Assembly: GCF_018687715.1 (NCBI RefSeq)
Contig: NC_056756.1
Span: 1-64,000 of the forward strand
Direction of reading: 5' to 3'
DNA: 64,000 nucleotides
Source: Carya illinoinensis
Lineage: Eukaryota > Streptophyta > Magnoliopsida > Fagales > Juglandaceae
Position numbers and translations under genes: made by a program. Below the pieces are notes generated by a model. That model searched no databases and was not told the DNA's origin. It worked only from the letters and a program-made list of their open reading frames with translations. Position 1 is the stretch's first letter. The number at the start of each line of letters is the position of its first letter. Positions 1 to 12,061 of this stretch are shown piece by piece.

Positions 1-3000
1 CCCTAAACCCTAAAACCCTAAACCCTAAAACCCTAAACCCTAAACCCTAAACCCTAAACCCTAAACCCTAAACCCTAAACCCTAAACCCTAAACCCTAAA
101 CCCTAAACCCTAAACCCTAAACCCTAAACCCTAAACCCTAAACCCTAAACCCTAAACCCTAAACCCTAAACCCTAAACCCTAAACCCTAAACCCTAAACC
201 CTAAACCCTAAACCCTAAACCCTAAACCCTAAACCCTAAACCCTAAACCCTAAACCCTAAACCCTAAACCCTAAACCCTAAACCCTAAACCCTAAACCCT
301 AAACCCTAAACCCTAAACCCTAAACCCTAAACCCTAAACCCTAAACCCTAAACCCTAAACCCTAAACCCTAAACCCTAAACCCTAAACCCTAAACCCTAA
401 ACCCTAAACCCTAAACCCTAAACCCTAAACCCTAAACCCTAAACCCTAAACCCTAAACCCTAAACCCTAAACCCTAAACCCTAAACCCTAAACCCTAAAC
501 CCTAAACCCTAAACCCTAAACCCTAAACCCTAAACCCTAAACCCTAAACCCTAAACCCTAAACCCTAAACCCTAAACCCTAAACCCTAAACCCTAAACCC
601 TAAACCCTAAACCCTAAACCCTAAACCCTAAACCCTAAACCCTAAACCCTAAACCCTAAACCCTAAACCCTAAACCCTAAACCCTAAACCCTAAACCCTA
701 AACCCTAAACCCTAAACCCTAAACCCTAAACCCTAAACCCTAAACCCTAAACCCTAAACCCTAAACCCTAAACCCTAAACCCTAAACCCTAAACCCTAAA
801 CCCTAAACCCTAAACCCTAAACCCTAAACCCTAAACCCTAAACCCTAAACCCTAAACCCTAAACCCTAAACCCTAAACCCTAAACCCTAAACCCTAAACC
901 CTAAACCCTAAACCCTAAACCCTAAACCCTAAACCCTAAACCCTAAACCCTAAACCCTAAACCCTAAACCCTAAACCCTAAACCCTAAACCCTAAACCCT
1001 AAACCCTAAACCCTAAACCCTAAACCCTAAACCCTAAACCCTAAACCCTAAACCCTAAACCCTAAACCCTAAACCCTAAACCCTAAACCCTAAACCCTAA
1101 ACCCTAAACCCTAAACCCTAAACCCTAAACCCTAAACCCTAAACCCTAAACCCTAAACCCTAAACCCTAAACCCTAAACCCTAAACCCTAAACCCTAAAC
1201 CCTAAACCCTAAACCCTAAACCCTAAACCCTAAACCCTAAACCCTAAACCCTAAACCCTAAACCCTAAACCCTAAACCCTAAACCCTAAACCCTAAACCC
1301 TAAACCCTAAACCCTAAACCCTAAACCCTAAACCCTAAACCCTAAACCCTAAACCCTAAACCCTAAACCCTAAACCCTAAACCCTAAACCCTAAACCCTA
1401 AACCCTAAACCCTAAACCCTAAACCCTAAACCCTAAACCCTAAACCCTAAACCCTAAACCCTAAACCCTAAACCCTAAACCCTAAACCCTAAACCCTAAA
1501 CCCTAAACCCTAAACCCTAAACCCTAAACCCTAAACCCTAAACCCTAAACCCTAAACCCTAAACCCTAAACCCTAAACCCTAAACCCTAAACCCTAAACC
1601 CTAAACCCTAAACCCTAAACCCTAAACCCTAAACCCTAAACCCTAAACCCTAAACCCTAAACCCTAAACCCTAAACCCTAAACCCTAAACCCTAAACCCT
1701 AAACCCTAAACCCTAAACCCTAAACCCTAAACCCTAAACCCTAAACCCTAAACCCTAAACCCTAAACCCTAAACCCTAAACCCTAAACCCTAAACCCTAA
1801 ACCCTAAACCCTAAACCCTAAACCCTAAACCCTAAACCCTAAACCCTAAACCCTAAACCCTAAACCCTAAACCCTAAACCCTAAACCCTAAACCCTAAAC
1901 CCTAAACCCTAAACCCTAAACCCTAAACCCTAAACCCTAAACCCTAAACCCTAAACCCTAAACCCTAAACCCTAAACCCTAAACCCTAAACCCTAAACCC
2001 TAAACCCTAAACCCTAAACCCTAAACCCTAAACCCTAAACCCTAAACCCTAAACCCTAAACCCTAAACCCTAAACCCTAAACCCTAAACCCTAAACCCTA
2101 AACCCTAAACCCTAAACCCTAAACCCTAAACCCTAAACCCTAAACCCTAAACCCTAAACCCTAAACCCTAAACCCTAAACCCTAAACCCTAAACCCTAAA
2201 CCCTAAACCCTAAACCCTAAACCCTAAACCCTAAACCCTAAACCCTAAACCCTAAACCCTAAACCCTAAACCCTAAACCCTAAACCCTAAACCCTAAACC
2301 CTAAACCCTAAACCCTAAACCCTAAACCCTAAACCCTAAACCCTAAACCCTAAACCCTAAACCCTAAACCCTAAACCCTAAACCCTAAACCCTAAACCCT
2401 AAACCCTAAACCCTAAACCCTAAACCCTAAACCCTAAACCCTAAACCCTAAACCCTAAACCCTAAACCCTAAACCCTAAACCCTAAACCCTAAACCCTAA
2501 ACCCTAAACCCTAAACCCTAAACCCTAAACCCTAAACCCTAAACCCTAAACCCTAAACCCTAAACCCTAAACCCTAAACCCTAAACCCTAAACCCTAAAC
2601 CCTAAACCCTAAACCCTAAACCCTAAACCCTAAACCCTAAACCCTAAACCCTAAACCCTAAACCCTAAACCCTAAACCCTAAACCCTAAACCCTAAACCC
2701 TAAACCCTAAACCCTAAACCCTAAACCCTAAACCCTAAACCCTAAACCCTAAACCCTAAACCCTAAACCCTAAACCCTAAACCCTAAACCCTAAACCCTA
2801 AACCCTAAACCCTAAACCCTAAACCCTAAACCCTAAACCCTAAACCCTAAACCCTAAACCCTAAACCCTAAACCCTAAACCCTAAACCCTAAACCCTAAA
2901 CCCTAAACCCTAAACCCTAAACCCTAAACCCTAAACCCTAAACCCTAAACCCTAAACCCTAAACCCTAAACCCTAAACCCTAAACCCTAAACCCTAAACC

Positions 3001-3960
3001 CTAAACCCTAAACCCTAAACCCTAAACCCTAAACCCTAAACCCTAAACCCTAAACCCTAAACCCTAAACCCTAAACCCTAAACCCTAAACCCTAAACCCT
3101 AAACCCTAAACCCTAAACCCTAAACCCTAAACCCTAAACCCTAAACCCTAAACCCTAAACCCTAAACCCTAAACCCTAAACCCTAAACCCTAAACCCTAA
3201 ACCCTAAACCCTAAACCCTAAACCCTAAACCCTAAACCCTAAACCCTAAACCCTAAACCCTAAACCCTAAACCCTAAACCCTAAACCCTAAACCCTAAAC
3301 CCTAAACCCTAAACCCTAAACCCTAAACCCTAAACCCTAAACCCTAAACCCTAAACCCTAAACCCTAAACCCTAAACCCTAAACCCTAAACCCTAAACCC
3401 TAAACCCTAAACCCTAAACCCTAAACCCTAAACCCTAAACCCTAAACCCTAAAACCCTAAACCCTAAACCCTAAACCCTAAACCCTAAACCCTAAAACCC
3501 TAAAACCCTAAAACCCTAAACCCTAAACCCTAAACCCTAAAACCCTAAACCCTAAAACCCTAAACCCTAAACCCTAAACCCTAAACCCTAAACCCTAAAC
3601 CCTAAACCCTAAACCCTAAACCCTAAACCCTAAACCCTAAACCCTAAACCCTAAACCCTAAACCCTAAACCCTAAACCCTAAACCCTAAAAACCCTAAAC
3701 CCTAAACCCTAAACCCTAAACCCTAAACCCTAAACCCTAAACCCTAAACCCTAAACCCTAAAACCCTAAACCCTAAAACCCTAAACCCTAAACCCTAAAC
3801 CCTAAACCCTAAAACCCTAATCCCTAAACCCTAAACCCTAAAACCCTAAACCCTAAACCCTAAAACCCTAAACCCTAAACCCCTAAACCCTAAACCCTAA
3901 AACCCTTAAATGCTAAACCCCTAAACCCTAAACCCTAAAACCCTTAAACCCTAAACCTTA
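1..3960. repeat. Telomere array (CCCTAAA)n
   Basis: This is a near-perfect head-to-tail array of the 7-bp Arabidopsis-type telomere repeat. The C-rich strand reads 5' to 3' from base 1, the orientation of a genuine left chromosome end. From about 31 to 3446 I see essentially only the canonical unit. From about 3447 to 3960 variants build up: units with four or five A, TCCCTAA, CCCCTAAA and CCCTTAAA. This is the usual proximal decay zone. Two CCCTAAAA variants also lie in the first 30 bases. Confidence 0.99.
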
Positions 3961-3966
3961 AACCGA

Positions 3967-4076
3967 GGGTATGAGTGCAAGTGGAAAGAGAGTCCAAAAA
4001 GACAAAGACAAGATAAAGAATGGGTATGAGTCCAAGCAGAAAGAGAGCCCAAAAAGACAAAAACAAGATAAAGAAT
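3967..4076. repeat. 55-bp tandem duplication next to the telomere
   Basis: There are two direct copies of a 55-bp purine-rich unit, 3967-4021 and 4022-4076, each starting GGGTATGAGT and ending GATAAAGAAT. They differ at a handful of positions. They sit immediately inside the telomere array and are unrelated to the telomere repeat. No coding potential is evident. Confidence 0.85.
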
Positions 4077-4173
4077 GAAGGCAAGACACCCCCCACCCTT
4101 GCAACCATGCGACCAAGACCAAGGACCCTTGGGATAAATCTGCACCATAGCAAGAGGATTTGCTAGCAAGGGA

Positions 4174-4380
4174 GTGACAACATCTAGTAGAAAGGCTCAC
4201 GCTTGTCAAGCAGGGTATCATGAATTGTACTCAGTGGATAAACCCTTCAAGTATCCCAGATTGGGTACCACGTCTGTTATTTCCTTTGGAGACGAAGACT
4301 ACCATGATGATGCCTTGGTAATCACTTTGTTAATCACAAACTATACGACTAGGCAAGTCTTGATTGAAAGCAGGAGCTAT
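4174..4380 (+). pseudogene. Tat-lineage Ty3/gypsy gag-protease fragment
   Basis: The plus-strand frame reads ISFGDEDYHDDALVITL followed by a segment resembling the aspartic protease core of Tat-lineage elements (DALV..L.I..Y.TR.VL.D.GSS). The catalytic D-S/T-G triad is lost: the frame reads ESRS where DNGS or DSGS is expected. Homology stops near 4380, where unrelated A/T-rich sequence begins, and resumes after about 8400. The fragment is therefore taken as the 5' part of the relic at 8400-11480, separated by an insertion. The open frame runs on to 4491 but loses similarity. Confidence 0.6.
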
Positions 4381-7300
4381 AACATCCCGCCTAATTACCC
4401 ATTAGGATTAACCTTTATATATATATTTTTTAAGAATTTTTATTATATCATTTTATTTGTTATTTTATTGGAGATAATTAGACTTATTTAAACTATGGCA
4501 CTTAGTTTCATTAATGGTTAAACTTAAGGGTTAAGACTATGTGGTTTATTAAGCAAGCACATTAACAATTCACTTTAGGCGCTTAGAACCTTTAAATAGT
4601 TATGGGCCAAGACTTAGAAGTCTTATAAGAATCTTGGTGGGTTGGCTTTTGGAAGGAGTGGCCCAAGTATGAGGAAGGCATAAGGCTTTTTAGGCCTAAC
4701 TTGGTGTTAGGTTTGACCCAAGGGTCATTTATGATAAGGCAAGCTTTTCAAGACCCATCTTTGTGGATCTTAAGACCTCTCATAATTTCTCAAAATCTAG
4801 AACCAAGGCCACCCAACAACTCACACCCAAAGCCTATGAACCATGCAACTCACACTCAAGGCCTTTTAAGCCCAACAAGGCCAAAAGCCTTTTCTTGCAT
4901 TTTTTCACTCTTCTATTTGAAGCCCAATAGACTATACCATTGGTTTTCTCGAACTTAAATGGGACCCCATGCCCCTTGGGACTCCTAATTATCCATAATC
5001 AAGCTTCTAACTTGAGTTAAGGATATTAATCAACTTATTCATGATTAGTGATCTTTAAACCATGTTTGGAGTTTAATTTTCTTTCTTAATCTTTTTAGCC
5101 TTTTTTATCTAAAATTTCCTTGTTTTATTATTCAATTGCATCATCTTTAGATAATATTAGAACCCTAGATAAATCTCCATACATGTCATTAAGAGTAACG
5201 ACATATCAAAACCCTAAAACCACACCAATCGGCAAACATGTGTTCCATTGTGTGCAATGGGCTGAACAGCCCCTAGCCCAAAATGTTTGTGCCTTTTTCT
5301 TGAGCATTATGGTCTTAAACACCTCATATTATCCCTTTAGAACTAGACCAATCTTTAGATGAAATTGGTTTCAAGAACCCAACCAAAAATCCAAAACCAA
5401 ATGCACCTAAACACTAGTTAGATGGAAACCAAATTCTTGCATTTTGGTTTGATTTTATGCTCTCAAATGATCCACACCCTCATGTCACCTCCATCACCAT
5501 CAAATCCCCAAAAGACCCTCAAATTCATTATCAATATTTTAACAAGCTTTTCCCATAGAATAATACACCAAACCAATGGCATCAAGCCACCACCACTTGG
5601 CAACACCCTTGCCTTCACCTCTTCCCTTTAAGCTACCACTCCATCATCACTTAGTAGCCAATCCCCCTCCTTTCACCACATGGAAAAGCCTTCCAAGAGT
5701 GACTCATGAGCTACAAAAAAAAAAAAAAAATTCCATGAAGAGAGGACAAGAGGGTGAGTCAAGGAAATGATCAAAACTGTCCAAGGATTTCATCCTTGAA
5801 TCCGTCAGCTACTATGCTTGATGTCATAAACCTTTTTATTTTATTTTTCTTCTAATGATGCATGCACCATGGCAGCACTTGCACCCTCTCCTTGTATGGA
5901 AACATCTAAAAATGAAGAAAATCAATTGATTTGGTTCACTATTCACCTATACAAGGTGATGCAACCAATCTGGAAACTTCACCTCACACCACCGCCCACT
6001 TCACCCAATCACCATGGACTAAGGCCAACACTCCCTCCCCCATTGCTTCCTATAAAAGGTCCCTCCACTCCCTCATTTCCTCCCCCATTGAGAGCCTTCT
6101 TCCTTCTAAGAGTTGAGAGTGAATCCAAAAGATGTGTGTGCTTGGATGTTCTTGGGAGTTCTTGAAAGATCTTGTGTTGGGAGCTTTATAGTGTCACTAA
6201 AATTGTACGTTTTCCTACCCTAGATATTATTTTTCATGTCAAGTCTTGCTTTTAAGTGTTGAAGTGAATTTTGGTTGAGTTTAGAAAATGTTACCATGCT
6301 TAATTCAAAATAGGGTTAATTAAGGATGGATTAAGTGTTTAAATTGTTTTAAGTGAAATTTTTAGTTATGGCATGTCTCAGTATATTTTGATATAATTTT
6401 TTAATGTCTCAAAATGATCATTGAAGGCTTGATTTTGGGATTAGAAGCATGCTATGATAGGTTTTAATTCTACCTTATGTTGATCATCAAGCATGCAAGG
6501 TTTTGATTAAATCATGCTTCTTTTATGAAGTTTTAATTTATTTGGCCTAGGCTTGATCAATGAGAATTTAGAAGACCTTCTGATTGGGATAAGAATGAAA
6601 ATACATGTTTTGGGTGAATTTTGAAAGCATGCCTTTGTGATTTAGGCTAAGAGCATCATACTTGATTAATAGATGATTAATAAAGATTAAGATTTTTAAC
6701 CATAATTAAGTGTTGGGATGAACTTGTTCACTTAAGATTTAGCCCTTATCATGTCTTCAAGGACTATAGTGATTATTTTTCATTTACGAAAATTGTATAT
6801 GCATGCATTCATAGGGATCAATAGTCAAAAGTACACTTAGGCACAACTAGAGTGCATGCCACGGGTTGTGAATATTTGAGCTAGTTCCCCTTTGAATTTT
6901 ACAATTACAAGGGTATATATGGTTTTAGAATATGAAAAATATGAGGTTCATGAAATTTGGTTAAATTCGAGATTTGTTTGCAAATAGTAAAAAATTAATG
7001 CCTTAGTGTCAATTTTTTAAGGCCTTAATTTTTTAGAGTTTAGGGATACTTTTATAAATATCAATTTTTAAAACCTTTTGATTACGAACATCTTCCGTAA
7101 TAGTACAAATTCTAATTTAGTATGAATTTGATTTCAGCCGCTACGATATTTTCAAACTCAGGAAATTTGTAAGTTGGCATCTAATTTACATCTTGATAGC
7201 TTATTTATGATTTATTGATAAATGTTACATTCATATTATAATTGTCATTCTGAGAATGAAACATTATGTTATATGATACATTGAGTACATACCTACATGA

Positions 7301-8372
7301 TATATGAAAGTTTCACCGTTTTTAGCATATTGCATATAAATGTCATTTTCACACAAAAGCTTGCCACATGCACACATGTCATGAACTACATTTTTCAAAT
7401 ATAGCATGAAAATAATTTTTGTCACATCCCCAAAGGCTAGGATGGGAAATTATTCTAGTGGAACTCTTTTGTCCACTTTAGAGTACTGAAAAATAGAGTG
7501 GTAACTCATGAGTTGACGAAAAATAGTAAACAGGCTTAGAATAGGTTCTTTTTAAATAACGTCAAATGTTATGACACCTAAGACTGGTGGGTATACATGT
7601 TATGATATTATATTATGTTATGTTATGTTATGTTAGTTTTAACGTGAGTTGTACTATAGTCACCAACAGGTATTCACAGTGCATATACGAAACTGTGACG
7701 ATACCATACGTTATGATGTTATGATTAAGTATGAATTGCTAATAATGATGAAACGTTATGATATTTTTATCAATTGAAGTGAAAAATGTTCTCTATAAGA
7801 AAATATGCGTCTCAATTTTTGTGAAAATATTGAGAAATATGGATGGAAAACATACACTCATTTTTTTGCACTGCATGTATTTTATATTTATATTCATCAT
7901 GTATAATTTATTTTTGTGTACGTTAGTTGTCTAACTTACTGATATTTCAAGTAAATCTCACCTTTTGTGGATCCACTATCATTCCACTCGGAATGATAGA
8001 AGTTGTGCTAGGACCCGACGAGGACGGACTAGATGGACCAATGGATCCAAGTGATTGAAGAGGGGCTAGACTCAACAAAAGACTAGACCTCATCTTGATG
8101 TTTATAGCCCTAGCATTTCATGCATTAGAACGCATGCAGCAGTTGATTTAACTATAGAAACTTCTTATCATGAATAAATATACTAAGATTATGTTACTAT
8201 TTGATTTGAACTTATAATGGTTATGAATGAATTGGGATATTTAGTTATAATAGCATAAGTTTTATTTAGTCACCCTTAATCTACTATGAATATTGTATTC
8301 TGCTAGTTGCACTTATAGGATATATTGCATATTAACGGTCATGTATCAGGGGGTATGTAATCTTGTGTTACA
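4378..8372. mobile_element. ~4-kb LTR-like insertion in the Tat relic
   Basis: A 4-kb stretch without convincing protein-coding frames separates two parts of the same Tat-lineage pol. Candidate ends are TATAACATCCCG on the left and TTGTGTTACA on the right, which are weak inverted ends like those of plant LTRs. A TATAAAAGG box lies at 6051, followed by a transcript-leader-like region. These features suggest a large solo LTR. I found no clear target-site duplication and the exact ends are uncertain. It also holds a poly-A run near 5716 and a TTATG/TTATGTTATG microsatellite near 7605-7636. It could instead be a composite of older repeats. Confidence 0.4.
6051..6059 (+). promoter_or_regulatory. 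TATA box candidate in the LTR-like insertion
   Basis: TATAAAAGG is a consensus-quality plant TATA box, set in a pyrimidine-rich context with C/T-rich sequence following. That arrangement is typical of the U3/R boundary of an LTR. Function is inferred. Confidence 0.45.
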
Positions 8373-8599
8373 TGTCCCGGTGCTCTAACTCTCTATTCCA
8401 TCCAAAGTGAAGGTTGAGGACGTCATAGGAGCTCAACTGACATCTTATTGTGTGATGCCTTTGCCAAAATGGGCATTAACCCTGATAACCAACCCCTCTA
8501 AAGGGATTTTCTTGCAAGACTGTTCAACCAATGGGCACCATCGCATTACCAGTCACGGTCAGTCAGGGGACCAACATGGTTATAACAATGATAGACTTT

Positions 8600-9215
8600 T
8601 TGATGGTTAAAGCCCCCTTTTCCTAAAACGCTATATTGGGGCGCCCAACTTTGAATTATTTGAAATTTGTCACTTCTACCTACTGCTTGAAAATAAAGTT
8701 TCCAATAGAAACAGGCATCAGCGAGGTCCGAGGGGAGCAAATCTTGGCTCAGGAATGCTACGTGTAAGAACTCAAGGCAGAGGCACCAAGGGTATGTGTC
8801 ACAGAAAACTCATGCACTAAGCTGCCCCCTCCACCATTAGTCATAGCTGACCAAGATATGGAGGCTAGGGATGAGAATAATCTAATACAAGCAGAAGCAA
8901 ATGAGCCTCTGGAGTTGATAACAATGCACCCAGATCGTCCAAGCACAACTCATGTGGGAACAAGACTCCCACCCGAATATAGAGAAGCATTAAAACAACT
9001 ACTAATTGAGCATAGGGAGTGTTCACCTGGAGCCACGAAGACATGCTAGGAATTGACAATGCCATCGTGGAACACAAGCTATGTGTTGACCCAGCAGCAA
9101 AGAAGATACGACAAAAGAGGAGAACCTTCAGCATAGAGAAGTGCATAGCCATAGCTAAGGAGATTGATCGCCTTTTAGCTGTGGGATTTATAAGAGAAAC
9201 ATACTACCCATAGTG
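8600..9215 (+). pseudogene. Tat protease tail and RT N-terminal linker remnant
   Basis: Reading across frames, 8627-8760 gives a GRPTLN segment followed by TSTY.LK.KFP and EVRGEQ..A.ECYV, the conserved end of the Tat protease region. From 8858 on comes EPLELI followed by LPPEYREALKQLL, which leads into RT. Stops lie after FLMVKAPFS, after QECYV and after the ATKTC segment at 9049. The fragment continues the 4174-4380 protease piece, so the two were one reading frame before the 4-kb insertion. Confidence 0.6.
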
Positions 9216-9535
9216 GCTCTCCAACATGGTGTTGATAAAGAAAGCTAATGGGAAATGGAGAATGTATGTAAATTTCACAGACCTGAATAAAGCGTGCTCC
9301 AAGAACAACTTCCTAATGCCACGGATAGACATTATTGTAGATGCCATAGCGGGCCATCGAGTTCTGAGTTTTATGGATGCTTATTCAGGATACAATAAAA
9401 TTCGCATGAACAAATTAGATGAAGAAAAAATGGTTTTCATTACCAACAGAGCTCTTTACTGCTATCAAGTAATGCCCTTTCGGGTTGAGAAATACCGGGG
9501 CAACATTTCAAAGGTTAGTCAATTGTATTAGTGAC
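9019..9535 (+). pseudogene. Tat-lineage reverse transcriptase, truncated
   Basis: The fingers and first palm motifs are legible: a HEDM.GID segment, then VLIKKANGKWRM, NFTDLNKAC, FMDAYSGYNKIRM and YCYQVMPF. A one-base frameshift follows at the FGL motif near 9478; the other frame continues RNTGATFQRLVN. The sequence then jumps to RNase H at 9531. The RT part carrying the catalytic Y-x-D-D motif, the thumb and the connection is missing through an internal deletion. A stop also interrupts YP-WL near 9213. The copy cannot encode an active polymerase. Confidence 0.8.
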
Positions 9536-9960
9536 AACTGCCAAGAGATTGAGGCCATATTTTCAAGCCCATCCCATGAAGGTGTTAACGAAACACCCCT
9601 TTAGGAGAATACTGCAAAAACCAAATAGATCAACTAAATTGGTTGCATGGTCAATAGAACTCAATGAATTCAACATCAAGTACATACCCAGAAGTGCAGT
9701 GAAGGGAGAAATTTTGGCAAATTTCATCGTCAAGTTCATCGGGTTCCCAATAAAAGCTGAAGTTACACCTCACTAGCAACCCTAGCAGGTTTTCATTGAC
9801 GAATCCATTTGTCAAACAGGAGGAAGAATACGGATCCACATTATTGAAGAAAGTCAGAAAAAGCACTATTACATGGCCACACTCACATTTAAAACCATTA
9901 ATAGTGAAGCCAAATACGAAGCTTTGATAGTTAGCTCTCGATCGCCAAAGCTCTAGACGC
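9531..9960 (+). pseudogene. RNase H and second RNase H-like domain, Tat lineage
   Basis: 9531-9776 reads YFQAHPMKVLTKHPFRRIL, then WSIELNEFNIKYIPRSAVKG and LANFIVKF, the end of the gypsy RNase H and its connector. After a stop, 9785-9950 reads VFIDESICQTGG, then HYYMATLTFKTINSEAKYEAL. This matches the extra archaeal-type RNase H carried by Tat elements (D-E-D layout with an EA-YEAL motif). Stops follow within the second domain. Confidence 0.7.
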
Positions 9961-10275
9961 TGTAGAGATTGAAGCAAAGGCAAATTCCCAAATTGTGGTA
10001 AATTAAGTCACCGAGGCGTACAGAATGAAAGGAAAATACTGAAAAAAATATCTAAGTCGGGTGTTAGAAACCCATGAACAACTGCCCTATTTTAGTCTTG
10101 GGCAGATATTGAGAGAAGACAACACGATAGTAAACAAATTGGCCAAAGCTGCCTCTGCGAGGGATGAGGTAAATCTCTCCTAGGAGGTGCATAGAAGGGT
10201 GATAGAGATCTCAGCAATTGGAATACAAGTAAGCCAGGTAGGGGCCCGCAGGGCCAAAATGGGCCAAGACAATTT

Positions 10276-11475
10276 ATGAGTACTTGGACTCAAGCAAACT
10301 CCCCGATGACAAAGAGGCAGCAAAGAAGATCAAAAGGAGTGCAACATGGTTTGTCAAAGTTGGCGGAATCCTTTACAAAAAAAGGATTTGCCATGCTCTT
10401 GCTAAGATGCATCATGCCTGAGGAAGTACAATACATCCTTGCGGAGATCCATGAGGGCATCTACGGGAACCATTCTAATGGAAAGGCATTGGCAAGAAAA
10501 GCCCTTAGGGCGGCCTATTACTAGGCCTCAGGGATGCCAAGCAATTTGTGAAAAAATGCATCAAATGCCAGATCTATGCCCCCATCCCGAACTACCCCCC
10601 GAAGAAGTTATTATCTATCACCACCCCATGGACATTCACTCAATAGGGATTTGACTTAGTTGGCCCTTTCCCACCAGGGAAAGGGGGTAAAGCATATGGT
10701 CGTTGTCGTACTCTATTTCACGAAACGGGGGGAGGCGAAACCCCTTGCGACTATAGCAGCAAAAATTATCACTAAGTTTTTGTGGAAGAACATTATTTAT
10801 CGATTCAAAATCCCACACAGTATCAGATCCAACAATGGAAAGTAGTTTGACTCAGAACATTACAATGAATGGTGCAAAGGGCTGGGAATCCAAACCAAAT
10901 ACTCGGCACCCCAAGCCAACGGGTAAGCGAAGGTGACAAACAAGTATTTACTTTGGATTTTAAAAAATAAGCTAACTAATAGGAAGAGAGAGTGGTTAGA
11001 AAAGCTACTCCCAACAGTGTTGTGGGCATGCAAAACAACCATGACGACCCCAATAAGTGAAACACCGTTCACATTGGCTTTTAGGTGCAAAGCAGTCACC
11101 CCAGTGGAAGTTGGTTTGCCTACACACAGAACCTGCCATTTTAGCCAAACTGAGAACAACGACATGCTACAAGGGCACCTCGACCTCCTAGAGGAGAAAA
11201 TAGAAGAAGCTGAGATCCAAAATGTCCTCTATGAAAGAAGGACAGAGCTCTACATCAACAAGTGAGTCAAGCCCAAATCCTTTACAATAGGCAACCTAGT
11301 TCTCAAAGAAATGTGAGTGACAACACAAGATGAAGGAAAGTTCAAGCCACGTTAGGAAGAGTCATACATAGTAGTAGCTAACAAACAACCGGGGTCATAT
11401 TGCCTCAATGATAGCCAAGGAAAGGAGTTTCAGCACCCTTGGAACTCTGAGCATTTGAAAAAGTTTTACCCTTGA
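10276..11475 (+). pseudogene. Tat-lineage integrase remnant
   Basis: The zinc-binding region (EIHEGIYGNHSNGKALARKA and a following C..CQ-like stretch) is at about 10430-10580. The catalytic core follows at 10640-10960: a DLVGPFPPGKGG motif, RSNNGK where SDNGRQF is expected, and QANG near the third acidic position. The C-terminal part at 10933-11265 has LPTVLWACKTT, ETPFTLAF and AVTPVEVGLPT. Several in-frame stops and shifts occur, including at 10522 and 10922. The reading ends near 11475 before the 3' tandem repeat. Confidence 0.75.
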
Positions 11476-11553
11476 TTCTTTTTTTCTATGTATTCAATAA
11501 AGCAAGATCAATAAAGACAAATGGTTGTTTAGTTTGTGTACCGATGACTCCTA

Positions 11554-11860
11554 TACTAAGCCACAAAAGTCGAGTCTAAAGACTTGCGATGCAGCCAAAG
11601 GGCATAGAGATCAAAAGACCCCACGACCGCTATACTTAGACGCCAAAGTCGAGCCTAAAGACTCACAATACAACCAAAAGAAGTGGAGGTCAAATGACCC
11701 CAAAACCTTCATACTTAGCCACCAAAGTTGAGTCTAAAGATTTACGTTGCAACCAAAGGGCATGGAGGCCAAGACCCCACGACTGCCTTACTTAACAACC
11801 AAAGTAGAGTCCAAAGACTTGTGATGGGCCCTACCTAACCATGTCCGAACACTCGTGATG
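11554..11860. repeat. ~79-bp tandem repeat in the Tat 3' region
   Basis: Units beginning TACTTAG/TACTAAG start at 11554, 11633, 11712 and 11789, giving spacings of 79, 79 and 77 bp. Each contains CCAAAGT, GAGTCTAAAGA and ACCCCA-type blocks. The array lies between the integrase end and the next element. Tat-lineage elements are known for tandem repeats in this 3' untranslated position. Confidence 0.85.
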
Positions 11861-12061
11861 AAGCAAGTGAGCTCGAAGATTACAATGTAAAGCCCAAAGA
11901 GAGCAACATATTGCCAGCAAAATATTACAACACCTGCACAAAATGGTCTAAATCATTATCCAAAGTATTACAAACATATTAGTACGACATTGTCCAAAGC
12001 ATGGCCCAAAATATTACAATGGTTCAAAAAGATTATCTAAAGAAGAGAAAGGGAAAATCTT

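Larger units (their letters stand above)
8373..11860 (+). mobile_element. Decayed Tat-lineage Ty3/gypsy pol and 3' region
   Basis: Plus-strand remains of a Ty3/gypsy polyprotein appear in the order protease tail, reverse transcriptase, RNase H, second (archaeal-type) RNase H, integrase, then a 3' tandem repeat. The RT text (NGKWRMYVNFTDLNKAC, FMDAYSGYNKIRM) and the presence of two RNase H-like domains are typical of the Tat lineage. Many stop codons and frameshifts are present. No flanking LTR or primer-binding site survives inside the window: the element is cut by the SIRE-type LTR at 12062 downstream and by the 4-kb insertion upstream. Confidence 0.8.

Noticed and set aside
1..3960. Short direct repeats as a CRISPR-like array
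   Set aside because: The 7-bp unit is a telomere repeat with no spacers, in a plant chromosome.
3944..4221. Overlapping minus-strand frames next to the telomere
   Set aside because: They arise from the 55-bp tandem duplication and telomere variants; hydrophobic low-complexity translations without any family features.
5869..6165. 98-codon proline-rich frame in the 4-kb insertion
   Set aside because: Contains the TATA box and leader of an LTR-like region; composition is low-complexity and no start context or domain supports a gene.
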